A stretch of DNA of 64,000 nt, from NCBI RefSeq assembly GCF_003989135.1, contig NZ_RYZZ01000017.1, positions 124,001 through 188,000 on the forward strand, in the 5' to 3' direction. Origin of the DNA: Peribacillus cavernae. GTDB taxonomy: Bacteria; Bacillota; Bacilli; Bacillales; DSM-1321. The translations under genes were made by a program, and so were the position numbers. Positions 18,270 through 25,036 of the stretch are shown here, piece by piece. Under the pieces are notes generated by a model. The model was not told the DNA's origin. It saw only the letters and a program-made list of their open reading frames with translations, and did no database searches. Position 1 is the stretch's first letter; each line of letters opens with the position of its first letter.

Positions 18270-18476
18270 TTAAAAGCCTTTGTATTGGGGTTCTTCCATC
18301 TCCAATTCGCCGACCCGTATTTTTAAATCTGTCACTACCTCATGTATGATCATCATCGTTTCGTGCAACGTGCGTTTTGATTCATCATCCTGGGTCCGTA
18401 TCGCTAAACTGGATAAACCCGTTTCGATTCCCTTGATGCTTGTTAGGCATTGCTTAACTTCCGATACAACAGTCAT
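18270..18476 (-). CDS. DUF1657 small spore-operon protein, second copy
   Basis: 68 aa, all-helical (MTVVSEVKQCLTSIKGIETG ... HETMMIIHEVVTDLKIRV), ending in the shared motif EEPQYKGF. It is paralogous to the first gene of this operon (start MTVISDVKQTFAGLK; end EEPQYRQQ). GGAGAATAGAG precedes ATG 18476. It lies 20 bases after spoVAD and 31 bases before the 2Duf-type gene, in the slot where spoVA2mob operons have spoVAEb followed by DUF1657. The function of free DUF1657 proteins is unknown. Confidence 0.85.
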   Translation of the reverse strand: MTVVSEVKQCLTSIKGIETGLSSLAIRTQDDESKRTLHETMMIIHEVVTDLKIRVGELEMEEPQYKGF

Positions 18477-18496
18477 CTCTATTCTCCTTATCCGAG

Positions 18497-19507
18497 CTAT
18501 TGAGCTCCATATTCAATTGAAACCGCATGCGCGATACAAGGTATTGTTTCATTTTGCTGAAAGGACAATGGCGACAATAAAGCACCTGTTGCCACAACTA
18601 AAATCCGCTTCAATTCACCTTTTTTCATTCTATTTAACAAATGACCGTAAACAACTGTTGCTGAACACCCCGGTCCACTGGCTCCTGCCAGTACTGGCTG
18701 GCCCTCCCGGTAAATCATCAACCCGCAGTCCTGAAATCTTTCCTCTTCTATAGGGAGTCCATGTTTTTCAAATAAATCAAGGGCTATTTCACGGCCGATT
18801 TTACCAAGGTCACCCGTAACGATTAAATCATAATAAGAAGGGTCAAGATTCCGTTCACGGAAATGCGCCTGAATCGTATCGGCTGCTGCCGGTGCCATCG
18901 CTCCTCCCATATTAAACGGATCGGCCATTCCCATATCAATCACTCGGCCAATCGTGGCAGACGTAACACAAGGGCCAACACCAGAATCACTTACAACGGC
19001 AACTCCAGCACCCGTTACCGTCCATTGCGACGTGGGGGGTTTCTGGGAACCGTATTCCGTGGGATAGCGAAACTGTTTCTCGACTGCTGCGTTATGGCTG
19101 GCAGCACCGGTTAACAAATACTTGGCGCCTTTGGTGTTAACAAGATAAGCACCAAGAGCTAGCCCTTCCATCGAGGTCGAACAGGCGCCAAATAAACCGA
19201 GATAAGGAGCTCCCAACGTTCTGCTCGCAAAACTTGTCGGTGTCATTTGGTTAATAAGGTCGCCGCCAAGGAAAAATTGAATTTGCTCCTTTTGCAGACC
19301 CGCTTTCTCCATCGCTCTCTGATTCGCTTCTTCCAAAAGGATCTTATGTGCTTTTTCGTAAGTATCCTGCCCCAACCATAAATCGGAATGAAGCAAATCA
19401 AAATCATCAGCCAAATTCCCTTTTGCTTCAAATGGCCCGCCAACTGTCCCGGTGGAAATGATGACTGGTTTATTTTCAAAGACCCACGTACGATGTCCTG
19501 TTAACAT
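18497..19507 (-). CDS. spoVAD: stage V sporulation protein AD (SpoVAD)
   Basis: 336 aa with a thiolase/ketoacyl-synthase-like fold. MLTGHRTWVFENKPVIISTG is the characteristic N-terminus, and GLFGACSTSMEGLALGA holds the conserved Cys region. SpoVAD binds dipicolinic acid and takes part in its uptake into the forespore and release at germination. ATG 19507 overlaps the spoVAC stop (TGATG), so the two are translationally coupled; the longer frame to 19522 is not needed. This copy belongs to a spoVA2-like accessory operon, since the canonical spoVAA-F neighbours are absent here. Confidence 0.92.
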   Translation of the reverse strand: MLTGHRTWVFENKPVIISTGTVGGPFEAKGNLADDFDLLHSDLWLGQDTYEKAHKILLEEANQRAMEKAGLQKEQIQFFLGGDLINQMTPTSFASRTLGAPYLGLFGACSTSMEGLALGAYLVNTKGAKYLLTGAASHNAAVEKQFRYPTEYGSQKPPTSQWTVTGAGVAVVSDSGVGPCVTSATIGRVIDMGMADPFNMGGAMAPAAADTIQAHFRERNLDPSYYDLIVTGDLGKIGREIALDLFEKHGLPIEEERFQDCGLMIYREGQPVLAGASGPGCSATVVYGHLLNRMKKGELKRILVVATGALLSPLSFQQNETIPCIAHAVSIEYGAQ

Positions 19508-19986
19508 CACAAGCCACCCCATTGAATAAGAATCGTTTTGATTGTTGCCACTACGAAAGCGGAAAAAACGCCGAACACAATGACCGAACCAGCCAATTTA
19601 AAAATATTACCGCCAACACCTAAAACCAATCCTTCGCTTCGATGTTCAATCGCAGCTGATATGACCGCATTTCCGAAACCAGTAACAGGAACTGCAGAGC
19701 CAGCTCCGGCAAATTGGGCAATTCGATCATAGACCCCTAGGCCTGTAAGCAGCATCGTAATAAAAATTAAAGTGCCGCTTGTAGGGTTTCCCGCCGTCTT
19801 TTCTGTAAAATCAAAAAAATACATATAAAAAACTGAAATGGCCTGTCCGATTAAACAAATAAGGCCACCTATGATAAAAGCTCTTATACAATTCATAAAA
19901 ATAGGTCTTTTTATTTCCCGTTGTATTTGAAGCTGTTGATATTCCTGTTGAACCGGTGTTAATTGCTTCTTTTGACTATTTGCCAT
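19507..19986 (-). CDS. spoVAC: stage V sporulation protein AC (SpoVAC)
   Basis: 159 aa integral membrane protein. Four hydrophobic segments: AFIIGGLICLIGQAISVFYM (~36-55), SGTLIFITMLLTGLGVYDRI (~75-94), SEGLVLGVGGNIFKLAG and VIVFGVFSAFVVATIKTIL. The N-terminal TPVQQEYQQLQIQREIKRPI and GAGSAVPVTGFGNAV are family blocks. SpoVAC is a mechanosensitive channel component of the Ca-dipicolinate channel in the spore inner membrane. Binding site is weak (AGGTAAACAGAG). The gene begins 64 bases after a terminator that ends the leading DUF1657 gene. Confidence 0.92.
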   Translation of the reverse strand: MANSQKKQLTPVQQEYQQLQIQREIKRPIFMNCIRAFIIGGLICLIGQAISVFYMYFFDFTEKTAGNPTSGTLIFITMLLTGLGVYDRIAQFAGAGSAVPVTGFGNAVISAAIEHRSEGLVLGVGGNIFKLAGSVIVFGVFSAFVVATIKTILIQWGGL

Positions 19987-20050
19987 CTCTGTTTACCTAC
20001 TTTCGTGAAGGCTTTCACAGCCAGAATGCTTTTTGCTTCGGTGAAAGTGT

Positions 20051-20083
20051 AAAAAAAGGTTGGCATTTAACCAACCTTTTTTT
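20051..20083 (-). terminator. internal terminator between first DUF1657 gene and spoVAC
   Basis: On the minus strand AAAGGTTGG-TTAAATG-CCAACCTTTTTTT. It follows the DUF1657 stop by 4 bases, inside the otherwise continuous spore operon, so DUF1657 transcripts should exceed downstream ones. Confidence 0.85.
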
Positions 20084-20087
20084 ATTG

Positions 20088-20294
20088 TTATTGTTGTCTG
20101 TATTGCGGTTCTTCATCTTCAATTTGCTGAACGCGCGGCGCGAAGCTGTCAACAATTGCCTGGGTTTGTTTAGCAGCATCTTCATACAATTGCTTAGCTT
20201 GTTCGTTATCAGTGCCAAGTGCAAATGTTTCGAAGCTTGCCTGTGCGCTTTTCAATCCTGCGAAAGTTTGTTTAACATCGGAAATCACTGTCAT
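20088..20294 (-). CDS. DUF1657 small spore-operon protein, first copy
   Basis: 68 aa helical protein (MTVISDVKQTFAGLKSAQAS ... DNEQAKQLYEDAAKQ). The FALGTDNEQAKQLYEDA segment closely resembles the tail of the 2Duf-type protein at 17378. Ribosome binding site AAGGAGAAATC before ATG 20294. It leads the spoVA2-like operon and has its own terminator. In spoVA2mob operons a DUF1657 gene occupies this first position. Probably forespore-expressed (candidate sigma-G promoter upstream); molecular role unknown. Confidence 0.88.
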   Translation of the reverse strand: MTVISDVKQTFAGLKSAQASFETFALGTDNEQAKQLYEDAAKQTQAIVDSFAPRVQQIEDEEPQYRQQ

Positions 20295-20333
20295 GTTTGA
20301 TTTCTCCTTTTGGTTGTTATTGAATTACAGTTA

Positions 20334-20363
20334 TAGAATAACGACTTTCGAGGTTTTTTATAC
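20334..20363 (-). promoter_or_regulatory. candidate sigma-G promoter of the spoVA2-like operon
   Basis: Minus strand: GTATA (20359-20363, fits the -35 pattern GHATR), an 18-bp spacer, then TATTCTA (20334-20340; consensus CATnnTA, one mismatch), 40 bases before the DUF1657 start. Confidence 0.45.
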
Positions 20364-20417
20364 GTTTCGAAACGATCCAGTTCCTGTAAAAACTGTTATA
20401 AAGGCCCCTCTTGTCCT

Positions 20418-20446
20418 CAAAAAAAAGACGCCGAAGCGTCTTTTTC
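20418..20446. terminator. Rho-independent terminator
   Basis: AAAAAGACGC-CGAA-GCGTCTTTTT, directly after the 50-aa gene ending at 20464 on the minus strand. Confidence 0.85.
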
Positions 20447-20463
20447 TTTTCGTTCAGGCATCC

Positions 20464-20616
20464 TTACCAGTGGTGTGCCTTCGCGTTGCTTTTTAAGATG
20501 ATGTTCTTTTGTGAGATTTGTGTATGCCCATTCACCTGTGATTTCATTCGCTTAGGTCTGGTCCAATTATGGTGAAAAAGCTCAGAGTGCGGATCCAAAT
20601 GATCTTTGTAACTCAT
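20464..20616 (-). CDS. hypothetical 50-aa protein
   Basis: Unrecognised. ATG 20616 follows GAGGTGATTGG at good spacing, and the frame runs MSYKDHLDPHSELFHHNWTR... to TAA at 20464, 18 bases before a strong terminator. The product is basic and His-rich (six His) without membrane segment. Single-gene unit upstream of the spore operon on the same strand. The clean ribosome binding site and terminator argue that it is a real gene. From 20617 to 20829 I see no further gene. Confidence 0.6.
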   Translation of the reverse strand: MSYKDHLDPHSELFHHNWTRPKRMKSQVNGHTQISQKNIILKSNAKAHHW

Positions 20617-20829
20617 CCAATCACCTCATTGTAGGATACTTTTTGATACCCTTTTCGGAATATCAAATATAGCATTTGTTAAATGGAGTGAAGTTACTCT
20701 GTTGTTTATTTCCTGTTTGGGTAATGCTGATTTCTTTCGTTGAATTTTATCGCAATTTGTCGCTTTTCACCGATTACCCGGGTAATTTCCTTTCCCATCC
20801 GTTTGTAGATGGAGAAGCTTTTGTATGAA

Positions 20830-21441
20830 TTACCGGGGGCGTTTTAATGAAAATGTCTCGCCTAATTTTGCATAATTGTTGCCTGCGAGCCGACTGATCG
20901 GTTTTAGACCATTAGCGTCAATTTTCCCATCATTGTAAATCGTCGGTTCGATATGGTAAGTGACCACTCTGCCAATCAATAAATCGCAAGCAGGTTTTGT
21001 ATCTGTACCGCCGAGCTGAAGTGTATCTTCTACTATACATTCAAACCTTACTTTTGCTTCTTTTATTCCTGGAACGGCAATTGAACTGCTTTCTGCAGGA
21101 GTCAACGTTGACAACGGGAGCTCACTCTCATCATACGGCAGCTCTGCTGCCGTTTTATTAGCCTCTTCGACAATGTTCTCGTCTGTTATGTGAACGACAA
21201 ACTCTCCTTTTTCCACCGCGTTTCTGGCCGTATCCTTTTGTATTCCGTTCCTTCTCTGGATGGACAGTGAGACCATCGGTGGATTGGCGCTGATAATATT
21301 GAAATAGCTAAAGGGAGCAACGTTCACTGTGCCGCTCTCTGAAACCGTTGTGACCAGCGCAACAGGTCTCGGAATAATGCTCCCCGTCAGGATCTTATAG
21401 TTTTCACGTTCGGTCATTTTCTCAGAATCGAATGAAAGCAT
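20830..21441 (-). CDS. flavin reductase-like domain protein
   Basis: 203 aa. The N-terminal block ILTGSIIPRPVALVTTVSESG (~residues 18-38) and VAPFSYFNIISANPPMVSLS (~41-60) are the FMN-binding core of the flavin-reductase-like split beta-barrel family; a conserved C-terminal GRV(V) strand follows. Such proteins bind FMN and often supply reduced flavin or act as NAD(P)H:flavin oxidoreductases. It is 17 bases downstream of the MhqD-like hydrolase, likely the same operon, consistent with a quinone- or electrophile-stress role. GGAAGAGGG precedes ATG 21441. Confidence 0.82.
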   Translation of the reverse strand: MLSFDSEKMTERENYKILTGSIIPRPVALVTTVSESGTVNVAPFSYFNIISANPPMVSLSIQRRNGIQKDTARNAVEKGEFVVHITDENIVEEANKTAAELPYDESELPLSTLTPAESSSIAVPGIKEAKVRFECIVEDTLQLGGTDTKPACDLLIGRVVTYHIEPTIYNDGKIDANGLKPISRLAGNNYAKLGETFSLKRPR

Positions 21442-21457
21442 ATATAAAACCCTCTTC

Positions 21458-22063
21458 CTAAAAATTCTTTTCGAACCATGCCGCAGCAGATACTGCTTCC
21501 GTCTGTGTCAACTGATGGCCGAATCGCTCCCAATGGAGCTCAACAGCGGCACCAGCATTTATTAACAATGTACTGAGATCTTCTGTTTCCTGCGGTGTAC
21601 AGATAGGGTCGTTGGCACCTGCCCCGATGAATACCGGAAGCCCGTTTAAATCAGGGATCTCCATTCCCCGCCTTGGAACCATTGGATGATGAAGGATCGC
21701 GCCTTTTAGTGAATTTTTGTAATGAAAGAGAAGGCTGCTCGCAATGTTGGCTCCGTTTGAATACCCAACGGCAACGACTTCAGACCTGTTAAACCGATAT
21801 TGTTGCGAAGCACTATCCACGAATTCATAAAGCTCCTTCGTACGGAAAATCAGGTCTTCTTCATCGAAAACTCCTTCAGCCAATCTGCGGAAAAACCGTG
21901 GCATTCCGTTCTCAAGTACGTTTCCACGTACACTTAAGATTGAAGAGTCCGGAGATATCATTTCTCCCAGCCCCAGCAAATCTTCCTCTGTCCCGCCGGT
22001 ACCGTGAAGAAGCAGGAGCACGGGTGCCTCCTCATTGCTTCCCTGTTTAAAGATATGTTTCAT
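21458..22063 (-). CDS. mhqD: alpha/beta hydrolase, MhqD-type carboxylesterase
   Basis: 201 aa. Landmarks: LLLLHGTGGTEEDLL (~16-30, oxyanion region), nucleophile elbow VAVGYSNGANIASSLL (GxSxG, ~98), Asp in GANDPICTPQE and His in ERFGHQLTQTE as the remaining triad. This is the phospholipase/carboxylesterase family containing B. subtilis MhqD, which is induced by quinones through MhqR. AAAGGAGGATGAG precedes ATG 22063. The gene symbol is given by family resemblance; no mhqR lies in the window. Confidence 0.75.
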   Translation of the reverse strand: MKHIFKQGSNEEAPVLLLLHGTGGTEEDLLGLGEMISPDSSILSVRGNVLENGMPRFFRRLAEGVFDEEDLIFRTKELYEFVDSASQQYRFNRSEVVAVGYSNGANIASSLLFHYKNSLKGAILHHPMVPRRGMEIPDLNGLPVFIGAGANDPICTPQETEDLSTLLINAGAAVELHWERFGHQLTQTEAVSAAAWFEKNF

Positions 22064-22100
22064 CGCTGCTTCTCATCCTCCTTTAACACCCTTGCTTGCT

Positions 22101-22199
22101 TCAGCCGGTAGCAGCGTTGCCTCCAGATGAGTGCGTCTCAAAAGTTGTGTGCTGCCCATTTCTTCAGCTAATTCATCATTTGTGAAACCTTTTTTCATT
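22101..22199 (-). CDS. possible 32-aa leader ORF of the mhqD operon
   Basis: A short frame reading MKKGFTNDELAEEMGSTQLF... starts 7 bases after AAAAGGAG and ends 37 bases before mhqD. It may be an expressed micropeptide or the truncated start of a lost gene. No family is recognised with confidence. Confidence 0.35.
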
Positions 22200-22285
22200 C
22201 TATGCTCTCCTTTTATAGAGTTACTTTCCAGTATGGAGCGGCTTCAACTTAGTCTCTATCGTTAAACGTTTTTTAGACCGCTCTT

Positions 22286-22471
22286 GAAAATGAGGGATTT
22301 GGAGCCAGTCTCCAGCATTACAATCCGCTTATCGACGAGGCTGTTCAGCGAGAGTGGGATATCCCCGGCACATGGAAACTACTTGCCCAAATGCCCTTTG
22401 GTAAACCAACCGCAGAGCCTGGAGAAAAGAAATTTAGTCGACTCGAGGACCGTGTGAAGTTTTATCATTAG
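22286..22471 (+). pseudogene. C-terminal fragment of a nitroreductase family protein
   Basis: 61 codons in one frame: ENEGFGASLQHYNPLIDEAV..., then TWKLLAQMPFGKPTAEPGEK and a normal stop. This is the C-terminal third of a YdgI/YodC-type FMN nitroreductase (family landmarks: GASLQHYNP and QMPFGxP). A stop at 22274 cuts it off and there is no start, so it is a remnant. It is on the opposite strand to mhqD. Confidence 0.75.
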
Positions 22472-22541
22472 AAAAGCGCAAGCGCCTTGTTCAAAGGAAC
22501 GTCGACGTCAGCGCATACAAGTCCGACCAGCATAAGACGAG
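22471..22541 (+). repeat. dispersed intergenic repeat, copy 1
   Basis: Begins AAAAGCGCAAGCGCC and contains GGAACGTCGAC and CAAGTCCGACCAGCATAAG. The same three blocks in the same order occur inverted at 24802-24899. It lies immediately after the nitroreductase remnant. Confidence 0.75.
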
Positions 22542-22611
22542 CAGCTGTATGGGGAGCGGTTTTCTCCCCATCAGATGATTGGCTTATAGGAGGCCCCTCT
22601 TTTCAATTTAC

Positions 22612-22929
22612 TTATTCTTCTACCACTTCAAAAGAACGGAGTGTTTTCTTGATTTTATAAGGCGTCTGAACGCTTTCCTTACGCTTTATATTCATTTCCT
22701 TATGTTCCTCTACATGTTCATCCCTTGCAATCCATGCTTTAAAATCAGCTTGGCTTTCCCATTTAGACACAGTCACATATTCCACCGTTTCGCTATGTTC
22801 TTTCTGCCAGCGTTCCACTGATATGATCCCTTTTGCTGCTTCTAATTCCTTTTTATCTTTCTTCCCTTTTTCTAATAAAATTTCTTCATACTCTTTTTCG
22901 ATTTCAAAACTTGCGTTCATTACAAACAT
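22612..22929 (-). CDS. antibiotic biosynthesis monooxygenase (ABM) family, haem monooxygenase-like (HmoA type)
   Basis: 105 aa. I chose ATG 22929 (MFVMNASFEIEKEYEEILLE) with GAGGAGATATAC upstream. ABM-fold pattern: beta strand at the N-terminus, central EAAKGIISVERWQK, then EYVTVSKWESQADFKAWIAR. Such small ferredoxin-fold dimers include IsdG/HmoA haem-degrading enzymes. A Fur-box-like palindrome 20 bases upstream supports an iron-acquisition role, by inference. B. subtilis HmoA (YetG) is of similar length. Catalytic Asn/Trp/His assignment is not secure from the sequence alone. Confidence 0.75.
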   Translation of the reverse strand: MFVMNASFEIEKEYEEILLEKGKKDKKELEAAKGIISVERWQKEHSETVEYVTVSKWESQADFKAWIARDEHVEEHKEMNIKRKESVQTPYKIKKTLRSFEVVEE

Positions 22930-22948
22930 GTATATCTCCTCGATTCTT

Positions 22949-22963
22949 TGATAACGATTATCA
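22949..22963. promoter_or_regulatory. Fur box
   Basis: TGATAAC-G-ATTATCA matches the 7-1-7 Fur consensus TGATAAT-n-ATTATCA with one change, 20 bases upstream of the haem monooxygenase-like start. Confidence 0.75.
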
Positions 22964-23074
22964 TTATTATTTATAATTTTACCGTTGTTCAATCAAAAAG
23001 AAAAGCATCATATCTCACTTTTTTGCGAAATTGTTTTACAATAGTAATAAATATAAGAGGGAGGCGCCTTACGA

Positions 23075-23527
23075 ATGGCAGAACATCATTTTCATTTAAC
23101 CGCTAACTGGCCGGGCCTAAGAAATGACGTCGGGGAAATCCAGGCGGGAAATTTACAAACTAAGATTTCGATTCCACCTGAAATGGACGGACCCGGAATC
23201 GGAACCAATCCGGATGAAATGCTTTTAGGGGCCGCTGCTACCTGTTACATCATTACACTCGCTGCAATGATGGAACGAAGCAAACTGGAGAAGAAAAGTT
23301 TGACGATGGAATCGGAAGGAATTGTTGATGTAACAAACGGAGTGATTACCTATAAAAAAATCATTCATCGACCGAAAATCGTCCTGTATCATTCGGCAAC
23401 CAAAAAAGATTACAATCTTGCACAGCGGCTTGCCGAAAAAGCCGAGCAATTTTGTATGATTTCACGCGCGGTTAAAGGAAATGTGGAAATAGAACTGGAA
23501 ACTGATATTCAAATTGCAGCTGAATAA
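23075..23527 (+). CDS. OsmC-family peroxiredoxin (SACOL1771 type)
   Basis: 150 aa. Conserved cysteines lie in AAATCYIITLAAMMERSKL (~Cys57) and EQFCMISRAVKGNVEIE (~Cys128), the two redox residues of OsmC/Ohr proteins. N-terminus MAEHHFHLTANWPGLRNDVG is typical of the SACOL1771 subgroup. These dimers reduce organic hydroperoxides. GGGAGGCGCC precedes ATG 23075. Single-gene transcript with a shared terminator; divergent from the Fur-box gene. Confidence 0.88.
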   Translation: MAEHHFHLTANWPGLRNDVGEIQAGNLQTKISIPPEMDGPGIGTNPDEMLLGAAATCYIITLAAMMERSKLEKKSLTMESEGIVDVTNGVITYKKIIHRPKIVLYHSATKKDYNLAQRLAEKAEQFCMISRAVKGNVEIELETDIQIAAE

Positions 23528-23626
23528 TATGAAACAGATTTTGCCCCATCCAAAATGCTTTTGTTGCTAATCTAAGATATATGGGATTATTGGTGTTACA
23601 TTCATCCCGTTTTTTTAACCAAACAT

Positions 23627-23663
23627 AAAAAAAGACTAAAGAAGCTATACTCTTTAGTCTTTC
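23627..23663. terminator. bidirectional Rho-independent terminator
   Basis: AAAGACTAAAG pairs with CTTTAGTCTTT. It lies between the convergent OsmC (+) and YkuS-type (-) genes. Confidence 0.88.
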
Positions 23664-23668
23664 TCTTA

Positions 23669-23911
23669 TTATTGAATTTTGTTTTCCACCTGTTGGCAGA
23701 CTTCGTCAGCCGATAATCCGTTTGCTTCGATCACCGATCCCTGAATGGAAGTGTCCTGCATTCCCATTACATTGGAATCAACGCCTGAAATCACACAGCA
23801 ATCGCATCCCTGTGTATCAGATTCTTGTTTTAATTCAACCACATCGTACCCTTTTTCACGTAAAGCCTGCTGAATATTGCTAAGGGATTGTTCTACACCA
23901 ATTTTCGTCAT
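23669..23911 (-). CDS. YkuS family protein (UPF0180)
   Basis: 80 aa. [20 protein letters not shown] then [20 protein letters not shown] is the UPF0180/YkuS signature, with a CDCC cysteine cluster just before it (residues ~37-40). Function unknown; conserved in spore-forming Bacilli. TGGAGGAGGTG precedes ATG 23911. Confidence 0.85.
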   Translation of the reverse strand: MTKIGVEQSLSNIQQALREKGYDVVELKQESDTQGCDCCVISGVDSNVMGMQDTSIQGSVIEANGLSADEVCQQVENKIQ

Positions 23912-24009
23912 GCTCTAACACCTCCTCCATCCTTTAAAATGTCCCACTGCAGACAAACCTATGTATACAATCCGCTCAAATAGAGAAAGTAAGGGTGGAG
24001 GTGAAATCC

Positions 24010-24150
24010 ATGAGTCATAGTCATAGGCGAAAAAAGGACCCTACTACCATTGGATTAGGTTCATCCCAGGTAGAAGGACAGGGCACAACCAATCAGGAAA
24101 CAGGAACAATGAAGGTTTCATCCACAAAAAAGAAACAAAAAAGAGACTGA
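24010..24150 (+). CDS. small basic hypothetical protein, 46 aa
   Basis: Found by reading the strand between 23.9 and 24.2 kb. ATG 24010 follows GGAGGTGAAATCC. Product MSHSHRRKKDPTTIGLGSSQ..., with a Lys-rich end (SSTKKKQKRD). Gln/Thr/Ser/Lys-rich, no hydrophobic segment, resembling small spore-associated basic proteins in composition only. A terminator follows after 8 bases. Family not recognised. Confidence 0.6.
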   Translation: MSHSHRRKKDPTTIGLGSSQVEGQGTTNQETGTMKVSSTKKKQKRD

Positions 24151-24156
24151 TACAAG

Positions 24157-24199
24157 CCTTCCCTTTTAAGATTTTTCTGTCTTAAAAGGGAATTTTTCA
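24157..24199. terminator. Rho-independent terminator
   Basis: TTCCCTTTTAAGA pairs perfectly with TCTTAAAAGGGAA. It serves the 46-aa gene (+) and abuts the stop of the converging 53-aa gene (-). Confidence 0.88.
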
Positions 24200-24200
24200 T

Positions 24201-24362
24201 CTATAAGTTTTGCCTTCTTACCTCATTTTCCGTCTTTATATGGCTGGCTTCTTCCTGGGAGACACCTTTAATGCTCATTTCCGACGCTTGTTCACTTCCA
24301 GGTGCTATGTCACTTGATTTCAGATTGTTATTAGGGGCTGCCTGTTCATTCCATTTCTTCAT
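24201..24362 (-). CDS. small hydrophilic hypothetical protein, 53 aa
   Basis: ATG 24362 follows GAGGAGGTAGTAT. The product starts MKKWNEQAAPNNNLKSSDIA and ends TENEVRRQNL; it is acidic to neutral, Ser/Glu/Asn-rich and without a membrane segment. Convergent with the 46-aa gene and sharing its terminator. Unrecognised; the ribosome binding site is strong. Confidence 0.6.
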   Translation of the reverse strand: MKKWNEQAAPNNNLKSSDIAPGSEQASEMSIKGVSQEEASHIKTENEVRRQNL

Positions 24363-24482
24363 ATACTACCTCCTCGAAAATCTTTACTTCCTTACTATCC
24401 CACTGATAGCCTGCATTCATCCAAAAATGGGGATACATATTTTTGGCTGCCGGTTACAAGATAACTTTGAGGAGGTGCTGAT

Positions 24483-24686
24483 ATGGAACCCAAACAACCA
24501 GGAAATAAAAGCATGTCCGACTTTAATGAGCTTAGTGACCGGGTCATCGCCGAACCATCGGAAAGCCCAAAACTGGTAATAAAAACAAATTTTGATGAAG
24601 AAAATGCAAAAAATGAAAACCCATATTACCCGCAAAGTGAGCAAGAAGAAACAAATACCTTACTTCGCGACTATTTTGACGAATAG
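24483..24686 (+). CDS. small acidic hypothetical protein, 67 aa
   Basis: ATG 24483 follows GAGGAGGTGCTGAT. The product (MEPKQPGNKSMSDFNELSDR ... LLRDYFDE) is acidic, Asn/Glu/Pro-rich and probably disordered. It is divergent from the 53-aa gene, with about 120 bases between them, and followed directly by a hairpin terminator. Third member of a group of small orphan genes between 23.7 and 25.3 kb. Unrecognised. Confidence 0.6.
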   Translation: MEPKQPGNKSMSDFNELSDRVIAEPSESPKLVIKTNFDEENAKNENPYYPQSEQEETNTLLRDYFDE

Positions 24687-24720
24687 AAAAAGGCCTCCCT
24701 TTTGGAAGGCCTTCCGCTTT
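24686..24720 (+). terminator. Rho-independent terminator
   Basis: AAGGCCT-CCCTTTTGGA-AGGCCTT immediately after the 67-aa gene; the downstream T-run is interrupted (CCGCTTTT). Confidence 0.7.
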
Positions 24721-24801
24721 TCGTGTTGCCAGCTCCACCGTCTAGCCCCTCGAGTCATAAGCCAACTGCCTAGAAGGAAAAAACGCCTTCTTTTGGGAGT
24801 T

Positions 24802-24899
24802 GTCTTATGCTTGTCGGACTTGCACAGATGTGCTAATGTCGACATTCGCCACAGGACGTGGCGGTTATTAGTCGACGTTCCCTTTGCGCTTACGCTTTA
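24802..24899 (-). repeat. dispersed intergenic repeat, copy 2 (inverted)
   Basis: Read on the minus strand: AAAGCGTAAGCGCAAAGG, GGAACGTCGAC and CAAGTCCGACAAGCATAAG, the blocks found at 22471-22541. Two small hairpins (CGCCACGTCCTGTGGCG and GCACATCTGTGC) separate the blocks in this longer copy. Confidence 0.75.
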
Positions 24900-24993
24900 G
24901 TGTTAAAAGTATTTCTATTTCAAATAATAGGACGATAATGTAATTACCATATATAATTTTATACCTCTAAGGACCCCTTCACTAAAACAACTC

Positions 24994-25029
24994 CAAAAAA
25001 ACCGCTTAGGAAGCAATCCCAGGCGGTTG
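24994..25029 (-). terminator. Rho-independent terminator
   Basis: Minus strand AACCGC ... GCGGTTTTTTT, 8 bases after the 94-aa gene ending at 25037. Confidence 0.75.
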
Positions 25030-25036
25030 ATTGTTG

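Noticed and set aside
17378-20294. Tn1546-like transposon carrying the spoVA operon
   Set aside because: No transposase, resolvase or terminal inverted repeats found on either side within the window.
24592-24900. 102-aa basic ORF on the plus strand
   Set aside because: Overlaps the 67-aa gene, its terminator and the dispersed repeat; no binding site.
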